23,318 bases of DNA from JBMNOI01 sp050942995 (GTDB lineage Bacteria > Chloroflexota > Anaerolineae > UBA1429): positions 1-23,318 of the forward strand of contig JBMNOI010000060.1 in assembly GCA_050942995.1 (NCBI GenBank), written 5' to 3'. The position numbers and the translations under genes are program-made. This document shows, piece by piece, positions 6,386-12,922 of the stretch. The notes under the pieces were generated by a model. It made no database searches, was not told the DNA's origin, and worked only from the letters and a program-made list of their open reading frames with translations. Every line of letters starts with the position of its first letter. The first letter of the stretch is position 1.

Positions 6386-7543
6386 TCAGTCGAATCGGGC
6401 GTGATCGGTGGTGTGGGCCCGGATATAGTCCCAATCCAGATCGACGCCCAACCCCGGCCCCTGGGGAGCGTATACACAGCCCTTTTCATCGACGGCATCC
6501 AGCCCATCTCGATAGTTCGCATAGATAGGGGCAAAAGTGCCCTCTCCTTTGGGGTTGACCAGCCCCATCTCGTAATAGTTGGTATTGCGGACAGAGGTCA
6601 TCAGATGGCGCTGCGCGGGACCGGGGCCGTGCATCTCGATATCCAATCCCAGTCCTTCGGCGGCGTGGGCCAGTTTGATGACCCCGGTGATGCCGTCATA
6701 GCCCACATCACCGCGCAGATAGTCGGTGGCGTCGGCCAGGGCAAAATCGACGTGGGGCTCGAGCGTGCGCACATGCTCCGTCATCAGCAGGGGGGTGCGG
6801 ATGATCTGGCGCAGTTTGCGATGGGCGAACTGGGAGATGCCGCCGTCTTTGTAGGGGTCTTCGAGCCAGAAAAAGCGTTCCTCATCGCAGGCCCAGCCGA
6901 CTTTGACCGTATCGCCGAACGTCTCCAGTTCGCAGGCGGGGTCGAGCATCAGATCCATCTTGCCGCCCACCCGCTGCCCCACAGCGTGGATGGTGGCCAC
7001 CTCCAGATCGACCAGCGAGCCGCCCCACCCGTGGATTTTGAACGCGGGATAGCCCATCTCCAGACATCGCTCGGCGAAATCGGCATAGGCCTCGGGGGAG
7101 GAGAGCCCGCCGTTGTGGTCGCCGTGGGTGGTACTGGCATAGCATTTGAGCGGCTTGATGTGCCCGCCCAGCAACTCATAAATGGGCGCATCGTAGTACT
7201 TGCCGGCGATATCCCACAGAGCGACGTCGACGGCGGCCATCCCGACGCGGGCCATCTGTCGCAGGGCGCGCTTGATATCCTGGTAGATACGTTCTCTCTC
7301 CAGAGCGTTCTTGCCGATGAGATATCCGGCGAACCCGGGAACGGTGGAGAGGTGGCTCATGCCGGTGACATACTCACCGGTGATGCCGACGTTGGTGTGG
7401 ATCTGTAGTACGGCGCTGCGTTGCGTTACCGTGCTGCCGGGGACATGGACCAGATTGAACCCGTTATAATCATAGCCCAGTTCGTTCAGCGTGTATTCGA
7501 ACTCGGTGATCTCGACGCCGGTGATGATCGGTTTCTCGGCCAT
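6386..7543 (-). CDS. Enolase-superfamily enzyme, mandelate racemase/acid-sugar dehydratase type
   Basis: The 385-residue protein starts at ATG 7543 with GGGAGGAAGCC directly upstream; the frame is open 13 codons earlier without a ribosome site. It has the N-terminal capping domain and the (beta/alpha)8 barrel of the mandelate racemase subgroup. Metal ligands are Asp201 (LMLDPACEL), Glu228 (WLEDPY) and Glu256 (LLMTEH). The general-base pair is probably Asp279 (RGDVGYDG) and His305 (EMHGPGP). On the other face the usual KxK is K169-I-H171 (FKIHGWG). Members abstract a proton next to a carboxylate, mostly dehydrating sugar acids such as galactarate, rhamnonate or mannonate. The actual substrate cannot be named. 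The gene stands alone, divergent from yhfC, with its own promoter. Confidence 0.85.
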   Translation of the reverse strand: MAEKPIITGVEITEFEYTLNELGYDYNGFNLVHVPGSTVTQRSAVLQIHTNVGITGEYVTGMSHLSTVPGFAGYLIGKNALERERIYQDIKRALRQMARVGMAAVDVALWDIAGKYYDAPIYELLGGHIKPLKCYASTTHGDHNGGLSSPEAYADFAERCLEMGYPAFKIHGWGGSLVDLEVATIHAVGQRVGGKMDLMLDPACELETFGDTVKVGWACDEERFFWLEDPYKDGGISQFAHRKLRQIIRTPLLMTEHVRTLEPHVDFALADATDYLRGDVGYDGITGVIKLAHAAEGLGLDIEMHGPGPAQRHLMTSVRNTNYYEMGLVNPKGEGTFAPIYANYRDGLDAVDEKGCVYAPQGPGLGVDLDWDYIRAHTTDHARFD

Positions 7544-7594
7544 GGCTTCCTCCCTCTCTGGTGAGTGTCGGAATCGGCGCATCGGTCTGGCGGC

Positions 7595-7623
7595 AGCATA
7601 ATCGGGTGAGGGTGAGACGTCAA
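7595..7623 (-). promoter_or_regulatory. Promoter of the enolase-superfamily gene
   Basis: On the minus strand TTGACG (7618-7623), 17-nt spacer, TATGCT (7595-7600), about 50 nt before the start codon. Confidence 0.65.
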
Positions 7624-7645
7624 GAGCATTACGACGGACGATACC

Positions 7646-7674
7646 TTGGTAAACTGCGCACAGGCTGATATAAT
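7646..7674 (+). promoter_or_regulatory. Promoter of the YhfC-family gene
   Basis: TTGGTA (7646-7651), 17-nt spacer, TATAAT (7669-7674), 45 nt upstream of the start. The two divergent promoters are only 22 nt apart at their -35 boxes. Confidence 0.75.
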
Positions 7675-7718
7675 GCCACCATCGTATTCACCCGGTTCGT
7701 CGCGAAAGAAGGGTTCAT

Positions 7719-8543
7719 ATGGACAGAACGGTCATCATCGCCTGGGGGATCGCCATTCTGATTCAGATCGCTTTTCCCATTGTGCTGGCTCTCTGGTTCG
7801 CTCGGCGTTACGGTGTGGGATGGCGACCCTTTCTGTATGGGGCGCTGATCTTTTTCGTGTTCCAGATTGTGTTGCGGTTGCCGATCATCTCGTTGCTGGG
7901 GCCGGTTCTGGCGCCGGCGGTGCAGGCCTCGCCCACGCTGCAGGTGGTGTGGACCGCCGCTCTGGCGGTGACGGCAGGCCTGTTCGAGACGGTGGGGCGA
8001 TGGGCAGGCTACCGCTGGCTGTTTCCCCGCTACCTGACCTACGAGTGGAAGAACGGCGCCGCCTTTGGCCTGGGCCATGGTGGATTCGAGTCGGCGGTGT
8101 TCGTCGGTTTGCTGGGTTTGTTCAGTTTGCTCCAGAGTCTGGCGCTTGCCGGCATGAGCGTTGAGATGTTACAGGAGCAATTTTCCGGGCCGATGTTGGA
8201 GCAGCTGCTGGCGGCGCGAGAGCAGATTATGGCCCTCGCATGGTACGAGCCGCTGTGGGGCGCCTGGGAACGCATCGCCACCATTCCATTCCATATCGCC
8301 ATGTCGGTAATCGTGTTGCAGGTGTTCACCCGCGGGCAGGCGCGCTGGTTCTGGATCGCCCTGGGGCTGCACGCCTTTTTGGATTTCACCGGACCGGGGA
8401 TGCTGACCCTGCTGGGCTGGCCGATCTGGGTGGTCGAGGCTTATCTGACGGTGTGGGCCATCATCAGCCTGTGGATCATCGTGCGGCTCAAGCGGTCTCC
8501 CGGTGAGGGAGAGGGAACGATGGCAGGCACATCACCCGCATAA
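7719..8543 (+). CDS. YhfC-family intramembrane metalloprotease-like protein
   Basis: A 274-residue integral membrane protein with about seven or eight hydrophobic helices; ATG at 7719 with GAAGGG 6 nt upstream. The pattern fits the YhfC family, distant relatives of CPBP/Rce1 proteases. ExxxR is E90-TVG-R94 within LFETVGRWAGYRWL. GLGHGGFES gives His120 and Glu124, and later come His192 (IPFHIAMSV) and His218/Asp222 (LHAFLDF). These buried acidic and His residues are the likely active site in the membrane plane. The substrate is unknown; relatives have been linked to bacteriocin self-immunity and prenyl-protein processing. The C-terminal tail is short and hydrophilic. The gene is monocistronic, between its own promoter and the terminator at 8556-8594. 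Confidence 0.82.
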   Translation: MDRTVIIAWGIAILIQIAFPIVLALWFARRYGVGWRPFLYGALIFFVFQIVLRLPIISLLGPVLAPAVQASPTLQVVWTAALAVTAGLFETVGRWAGYRWLFPRYLTYEWKNGAAFGLGHGGFESAVFVGLLGLFSLLQSLALAGMSVEMLQEQFSGPMLEQLLAAREQIMALAWYEPLWGAWERIATIPFHIAMSVIVLQVFTRGQARWFWIALGLHAFLDFTGPGMLTLLGWPIWVVEAYLTVWAIISLWIIVRLKRSPGEGEGTMAGTSPA

Positions 8544-8555
8544 GAGGGCGCTCTG

Positions 8556-8594
8556 GCGGGTCGGTGCAGTAGCTTGACGCCGGCCCGCTTTTTT
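8556..8594 (+). terminator. Intrinsic terminator of the YhfC-family gene
   Basis: Arms gcgggtcgg (8556-8564) and ccggcccgc (8580-8588), with one G-U pair, are followed by six T (8589-8594). The -35 box of the downstream PadR promoter lies in the loop, so terminator and promoter are interleaved. Confidence 0.75.
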
Positions 8595-8602
8595 ACTAAC
8601 AT
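8574..8602 (+). promoter_or_regulatory. Promoter of the padR operon
   Basis: TTGACG (8574-8579), 17-nt spacer, TAACAT (8597-8602). The -10 overlaps the left arm of the palindrome at 8601-8625, so a bound regulator would block the promoter. Confidence 0.6.
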
Positions 8603-8625
8603 CTATATGTTCGTGTCATATAGAT
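8601..8625. promoter_or_regulatory. Palindromic operator, probable PadR binding site
   Basis: A perfect inverted repeat, ATCTATATG (8601-8609) and CATATAGAT (8617-8625), separated by 7 nt. It covers the -10 and start site of the padR promoter. PadR regulators are usually autorepressors at AT-rich dyads of this kind, so autoregulation is inferred. Confidence 0.7.
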
Positions 8626-8650
8626 GAGATGATCGTGAGGAGAGGTTGCC

Positions 8651-9052
8651 ATGTGTGGCGGGACATGCCAGGGGCATAATGGGGACGACGGGCACTGTTG
8701 TCGCCCCAGTGGGGGCGGCGTGCGTGGCTTTATTCAGCCATGGTTGTTGCTCATGCTGTTGCAGCGGCCGGGCTATGGCTACGAGCTGATGGAGCGCCTG
8801 GCCGAGAACGAAGAAACACCCGAAGCGGACCCCGGCATGCTCTATCGTACGCTGCGTAATCTCGAAGGGGACGGTCTGGTTCGTTCGATGTGGGATACAA
8901 CGGGTACCGGGCCGGCGCGACGCCTGTACGAGGTGACGCCGGAAGGCAGAGAGTACCTGCATGCCTGGGCCGTCAATATCCGGCAGACGCGGGCACAGCT
9001 AGATCGTTTTCTGGCGGAATACAAAGATTACTTCACAGATACAGAGAGGTGA
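8651..9052 (+). CDS. PadR-family regulator with Cys/His-rich N-terminus
   Basis: A 133-residue protein; ATG at 8651 follows GGAGAGG. Residues 29-100 form the PadR winged helix: PWLLLMLLQRPGYGYELMERL, then PGMLYRTLRNLEGDGLV as recognition helix and the wing RRLYEVTPEGREYL. A C-terminal helix (103-128) should mediate dimerisation. The first 20 residues contain Cys2, Cys6, Cys16, Cys17, His9 and His15, a likely metal-binding or metal-sensing arm of the type seen in PadR proteins next to Cys-rich small proteins. The regulator probably represses its own operon at the dyad at 8601-8625. The next gene begins 4 nt after the stop. The metal is not identifiable from sequence; molybdenum, copper, nickel or iron-sulfur redox status are all possible. 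Confidence 0.88.
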   Translation: MCGGTCQGHNGDDGHCCRPSGGGVRGFIQPWLLLMLLQRPGYGYELMERLAENEETPEADPGMLYRTLRNLEGDGLVRSMWDTTGTGPARRLYEVTPEGREYLHAWAVNIRQTRAQLDRFLAEYKDYFTDTER

Positions 9053-9056
9053 CAGG

Positions 9057-9413
9057 ATGAGCGGTTGTTGTTGCGGATCAACGCATCACCACCATGGTGA
9101 TGAGTGTCGCTGTGGCGAACATGGTACGCGTCGTGCCCGTCATGGACATGGAGCATGTAGCTGCGAGAGGCATCATCACGGTCACGAGGGCTCGCGTGAA
9201 TGCGGCTGCGGGGGCGGCCATGAATGTGAATGTCACGACGAGAGGTTGTGCGAGTGCGGCTGTGGCGGGCCGGTAGGCGGCCACGGCACGTTCCAGAGGC
9301 GGTTCAGCACCCGCGAGGAGCGGCTGAACTGGCTCAGGGCTTATCTGGAGGATCTGCGCACCGAGGCTCGGGCGGTGGAGGAACATATCGCCGCCATCGA
9401 GGCCGAGGGCTAG
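9057..9413 (+). CDS. Small Cys/His-rich putative metal-binding protein with C-terminal helix
   Basis: A 118-residue protein starting at ATG 9057, 4 nt after padR, and so certainly co-transcribed. The first 77 residues hold 14 Cys and 14 His, arranged in runs such as CCCG, HHHH, CRCGEH, CSCERHHHGH, CECHDE and CECGCGG, with the rest mostly Gly and charged residues. This is a metal-binding or storage composition and is unlikely to form a regular fold without metal. The last 35 residues (TREERLNWLRAYLEDL and on) form an amphipathic helix like the tail of DUF5320-type proteins, probably a dimerisation or docking coiled coil. It may buffer or deliver metal to the regulator or to the transporter encoded next. 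The function is inferred only. Confidence 0.75.
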   Translation: MSGCCCGSTHHHHGDECRCGEHGTRRARHGHGACSCERHHHGHEGSRECGCGGGHECECHDERLCECGCGGPVGGHGTFQRRFSTREERLNWLRAYLEDLRTEARAVEEHIAAIEAEG

Positions 9414-9439
9414 AGCGCGTTTTAGAATGGGGCGTTTAC

Positions 9440-9512
9440 CTCGCTTTTAGAGCGAGGGCCAGACAGACGTTGCGATTTCGGATGGGGCGCGCCGCAGAGA
9501 CGCGGCGCGCCC
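9440..9512 (+). terminator. Two hairpins in the gap before the MOT1-type gene
   Basis: The gap 9414-9623 holds a 5-bp hairpin (9440-9456) and a perfect 11-bp GC-rich hairpin (arms 9485-9495 and 9502-9512, loop 6). Neither has a proper T-run, so they may attenuate or process the transcript rather than end it. No clear promoter was seen between them and 9624. Confidence 0.4.
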
Positions 9513-9623
9513 TGCGTTGTGATGCATAGCCGGCATCTCTGACTTGGACAGAGCCCATCTTTCATGGCAAAATCAAGTTCGTGATTTGCTAACGCACCAT
9601 GCGATCGAAGAGGGGGGATATCG

Positions 9624-10772
9624 TTGCAGCGCGATCCACGCCGTTATAAGGACTTTGAATTCAATCTGCGCGAACTGGCCGGGTCCATGGGAGATTTCGG
9701 TACGCTATTTCCCCTGGCGGTGGGGCTCATCGTCGTCACCGGCATCAATCCCACGGCGTTGTTTGTTATGATCGGCCTGACCAATATCGTGACCGGCCTG
9801 ATCTATCGTCTGCCCATGCCGGTCGAGCCGAAAAAGGTGGTGTCGGCGGCGGCTATCGCGCAGGGCTGGACGGCCTCGATGGTGGCGGCATCGGGGCTCG
9901 GGTTGGGCCTGGTATGGTTTGTGTTGGCCCTCACCGGCGCCATGCGCAAACTGGTCCAGATCACGCCGGTCTATCTGGTGCGCGGTATCCAGCTCGCGCT
10001 GGGGATTTTGTTGGGGTTCGAGGCGCTGCGCATGATGGCGCCGGTGCCCTGGATGGGATTGCTGGCGCTGGCTATCATTTTGCTGTTGCGAGAGAACCGC
10101 TATGCGCCGGCCACACTGGTCATCATGGGGCTGGGCGTGCTCATCATGGGGGTGCGGGGCGATCTGCTGCCCAACCTGTATGTGAGCTTTCAGTTGCCTC
10201 GTTTCGTCATGCCTGCATGGGGGGATGTGTGGCAGGCCATGGTGCTGGCCGGATTTGCCCAGATCCCGTTGACGATCACCAACGCGGTGCTGGCGACGGC
10301 CACCATGATTCGCGATCTGTTCCCCGACAAACCGGTGAGCGAGGAGCGATTGATGCTCAACATGGGCGTGATGAATGTGGTGACGTCCATGTTTGGCGGC
10401 ATGCCCATGTGCCACGGCTCACAGGGGCTGGCCGGCCAATATTACTTTGGGGCGCGCACCGCCGGCACCAACATTCTCGAGGGCCTTATCGAGATCGGAC
10501 TCGGCGTCTTTTTGGGGCAGTCGCTGGACAGTCTGCTGGGCGCTTTTCCCATGCCCCTTATCGGCGGGATGATGTTTATGGTGGGGCTACAGTTTGTGCG
10601 CCCGATGGTTCGTCTGCGACGCTGGCCGCTGGCGCTGGCCCTGCTCACCACGGCCGTTTCGGTCGTGACCAATATGGCCGTCGGATCCATTGTCGGGCTG
10701 GGCAGCACCCATCTGTTGCGCTGGTTGAGCCGGCGAGGCCTTATTCCAACATCTCTGGGAGAGTTGTCGTGA
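9624..10772 (+). CDS. MOT1-type molybdate/sulfate transporter
   Basis: A 382-residue membrane protein with about ten hydrophobic helices. The N-terminal NLRELAGSMGDFGTLFPLAVGL and the later PMPVEPKKVVSAAAIAQG match the conserved blocks of the MOT1 family (SulP-related molybdate transporters), as does FGGMPMCHGSQGLAGQYYFGAR in the second half. It should import molybdate, or possibly sulfate, by secondary transport. The start is TTG at 9624, with a GGGGGG stretch 7 nt upstream; the first ATG lies inside the conserved block at residue 22, so TTG is preferred. The stop overlaps the next start by 4 nt (GTGA), coupling it to the ABC ATPase. Placement after a metal-ligand-rich regulator and small protein supports a metal or oxyanion role. 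Confidence 0.8.
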   Translation: MQRDPRRYKDFEFNLRELAGSMGDFGTLFPLAVGLIVVTGINPTALFVMIGLTNIVTGLIYRLPMPVEPKKVVSAAAIAQGWTASMVAASGLGLGLVWFVLALTGAMRKLVQITPVYLVRGIQLALGILLGFEALRMMAPVPWMGLLALAIILLLRENRYAPATLVIMGLGVLIMGVRGDLLPNLYVSFQLPRFVMPAWGDVWQAMVLAGFAQIPLTITNAVLATATMIRDLFPDKPVSEERLMLNMGVMNVVTSMFGGMPMCHGSQGLAGQYYFGARTAGTNILEGLIEIGLGVFLGQSLDSLLGAFPMPLIGGMMFMVGLQFVRPMVRLRRWPLALALLTTAVSVVTNMAVGSIVGLGSTHLLRWLSRRGLIPTSLGELS

Positions 10773-11749
10773 ACGTCATCGAAACTGAGGGGTTGACCCA
10801 CTATTACAGCAATTTGTGCGCTCTCGACAAACTCGATCTGTCGGTGAAAAAGGGCGAACTGTTTGCCTATCTGGGGCCGAACGGCGCCGGCAAGACCACC
10901 ACCATCCGTACCCTGACAGGGCTTATTCGCCCCTCTCGAGGGCGCGCCCTGATCGACGGGCTGGACATTACCGAGCGGCCGATGGAAGCCAAGGCTCGAG
11001 TGGGTGTGGTCCCCCAGCGTTCGAACCTCTATGGCGAGCTGACTGCGCAGGAGAATCTGGTTTTTGTCGCCCAGCTATACGGCCTGCCGAGGGCGCAGTG
11101 GAGGACGAGAGCCGATGAGCTACTGGCCGAGTTCGACCTGACCGACCGGGCCGATGCGCTCTTTGCCACGCTATCCGGCGGTATGAAGCGCCGTCTGACG
11201 ATCGCCGCCGCGTTGGTACACCGGCCGTCCATCCTCTTTCTGGACGAGCCCACCACGGGCCTGGACGTACAGAGCGCCCGCGCCCTGCGACAGACGATCC
11301 TGCGATTGCGCGAACAGGGGGTGACGATCTTTTTGACGACGCATCAGATCGCCGAGGCCGAGCGCCTGGCCGATCGTGTGGGCATCATCGTCAAAGGGCG
11401 GCTCGTGGCCGTCGATTCGCCGGCTAACCTCTGCGCCCGCATCCAGGGTGAGAGCCGATTGGAACTGACGGTGAACGGCGCCGGCGATGGATTGGCCGAC
11501 GCGTTGGCCGGTTCGCCGCATGTGGCGAGCGTGGCCCGGTCGGGCGAGACGCTGCATCTCACGGTGCGCTCTCTGGAGGCGGCGCTGGCCGATGTGGTCG
11601 CGGCCGTCTCGCAGCTCGGCGTGAGCATCCATGCCATCCACTCGACGAATCCCTCGCTGGAGGATGCGTTCGTGCAGCTTACTCACCTGGATGCAGAGGC
11701 CATGCGTGGCGGTGGCGCCGGAAACGGGCGCGGGGGGCAGGCGGCATGA
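10769..11749 (+). CDS. ABC transporter ATP-binding protein (ABC-2 exporter type)
   Basis: A 326-residue ATPase beginning at GTG 10769, which overlaps the previous stop in GTGA and has GGGAG 8 nt upstream. Walker A is GPNGAGKTT (36-44), the signature LSGGM is at 135-139, Walker B is ILFLDE (155-160), and the H-loop His is in TTHQ (192). A C-terminal region beyond the nucleotide domain (about 220-310) resembles the DrrA/CcmA-type regulatory extension, ending in a Gly-rich tail. It powers the ABC-2 permease whose start overlaps its stop by 4 nt. Such pairs export drugs, lipids, or peptides; the substrate is unknown. Coupling to a MOT1-type importer in one operon is unusual. Confidence 0.93.
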   Translation: MNVIETEGLTHYYSNLCALDKLDLSVKKGELFAYLGPNGAGKTTTIRTLTGLIRPSRGRALIDGLDITERPMEAKARVGVVPQRSNLYGELTAQENLVFVAQLYGLPRAQWRTRADELLAEFDLTDRADALFATLSGGMKRRLTIAAALVHRPSILFLDEPTTGLDVQSARALRQTILRLREQGVTIFLTTHQIAEAERLADRVGIIVKGRLVAVDSPANLCARIQGESRLELTVNGAGDGLADALAGSPHVASVARSGETLHLTVRSLEAALADVVAAVSQLGVSIHAIHSTNPSLEDAFVQLTHLDAEAMRGGGAGNGRGGQAA

Positions 11750-12486
11750 GAGAGCAGATCGCCAAAGCCTGGTATATTGCGCGTAAGGACATGCGCACCT
11801 ACTATCTCAAGCCGCCCCTGATTAGCTGGGGTATGCTCTTCCCCGCGGTGATGATCCTGGCGTTCTATCTGCGTGATCCCGGTGACATTCGCGCCGCCGC
11901 GCCGGGACTCATCGGCATGACGATGCTTTTCGGAGCCACCTCAGTCGAGGCGGTGGTGATCGCCTTCGAGAAGCGCATCGGTGCTATGGAGCGATTGATG
12001 ATGGCGCCCGTATCAATTGCGACCATGCTGGCAGGCAAGACGATCAGCGGCGCGCTGTTCGGCACGGCAACGGGGGTGCTGGTGTGGCTGCTCAGCAGTG
12101 CGGTATGGCGCCTTCCCCTGGCCGGAGGGTTGCCCCTGTTGGTGATCGTACCGGGTAGTGTGGCCTTTGCACTGATGGGGGTGCTCGTCAGTCTGGTGAT
12201 GCGCGAAGTGTTCGACGCCATGGCCATGTCCAACTTTTTCCGATTCCCGATGATCTTTCTCTGCGGGGTGTTTATGCCGCTGGGGGCCATGATGCCCGTT
12301 TTGCGGGGAGTGGCTGCCCTGCTTCCTCTCACATATACGGTGGACGGCTTGCGACATCTGCTCATGGGCGGCTATGCGGCCCATTTCGCGCTGTGGATCG
12401 ATCTGCTCGTCCCCCTCGGCTTTTGCGTGGGATTGTCCCTGATCGCATATCGGCTGATGGCCCAACGGCTGGAAGACTTGATATAA
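11746..12486 (+). CDS. ABC-2 type transporter permease
   Basis: A 246-residue permease whose ATG (11746) overlaps the ATPase stop in ATGA. It has the usual six-helix ABC-2 layout. An amphipathic N-terminal helix with RKDMRTYYLKPP precedes the first membrane segment, and the EKRIGAMERLMMAPVS loop after the second segment is the conserved coupling region contacting the ATPase. Near the end, FMPLGAMMPVLRGVAALLPLTYTVDGLRHLL is the typical fifth-helix region. It acts as a homodimer with the ATPase dimer. It is the last gene of the operon and is followed 4 nt later by a strong terminator. Confidence 0.9.
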   Translation: MREQIAKAWYIARKDMRTYYLKPPLISWGMLFPAVMILAFYLRDPGDIRAAAPGLIGMTMLFGATSVEAVVIAFEKRIGAMERLMMAPVSIATMLAGKTISGALFGTATGVLVWLLSSAVWRLPLAGGLPLLVIVPGSVAFALMGVLVSLVMREVFDAMAMSNFFRFPMIFLCGVFMPLGAMMPVLRGVAALLPLTYTVDGLRHLLMGGYAAHFALWIDLLVPLGFCVGLSLIAYRLMAQRLEDLI

Positions 12487-12533
12487 AAAAGGAAGAGCCC
12501 CTCAAAGATGTCTTTGAGGGGCTCTTCCTTTTC
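12487..12533. terminator. Strong bidirectional terminator
   Basis: A perfect 17-bp stem (arms 12491-12507 and 12512-12528) with a 4-nt loop, an A-run before it and a T-rich run after it. It ends the ABC-2 operon on the plus strand and can stop the convergent FtsK-like operon on the minus strand. Confidence 0.92.
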
Positions 12534-12613
12534 CTTCGCTCCGCTCCGGTGGCGTGGTGGTTCTTTCCGTTTCCTGTGCCGCCACCCGAGCACAGGTTCA
12601 TCGACTGTTGTGT

Positions 12614-12922
12614 TCAACGCACCACCCGCCGCCCGCCGCCCCCCGAGGCCGACATGACCACACGAAGGTCTCGGAGTTGATCGTTGCGTGGCGCGGCCTC
12701 TTTACGCGCCGGAGGCTGTTTCCCGGCGCGCTGCGTGGTGAGCTGTAGCGACTTGTAGGCGAAATAGTGCCGGGCCAGACGCAGGATCATGGCGCCCAGA
12801 GTGACGACGAACAGCAGCCACCCCACCAGTATTCCACGCCAGGGCTGGGGCACCTGATACAGCCCCACGGTCAACAGTGCGGACAGCGCCGTCAGACAGA
12901 TGAAAAAGATCGCCTTACCCAT
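12614..12922 (-). CDS. Two-helix small membrane protein, partner of the FtsK-like ATPase
   Basis: An unrecognised 102-residue protein. Two hydrophobic helices (about 4-22 and 30-50) are separated by the short loop QVPQPWRG and followed by a basic cytoplasmic tail rich in Arg and Lys, ending in a Gly stretch and RRVVR. The start ATG at 12922 overlaps the upstream stop in TGATG and is preceded by GGAGG, so its translation is coupled to the ATPase. With both ends inside, the positive tail could contact DNA, lipid headgroups or the ATPase. Since the ATPase itself lacks membrane helices, this small protein could be its membrane anchor, an inference from context. Confidence 0.7.
   Translation of the reverse strand: MGKAIFFICLTALSALLTVGLYQVPQPWRGILVGWLLFVVTLGAMILRLARHYFAYKSLQLTTQRAGKQPPARKEAAPRNDQLRDLRVVMSASGGGGRRVVR

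Noticed and set aside
9914..10768. Long open frame running into the ABC ATPase across the MOT1 gene
   Set aside because: It is in a different frame from a clear transporter gene and the peptide has no family features; the ATPase starts at the GTG at 10769.
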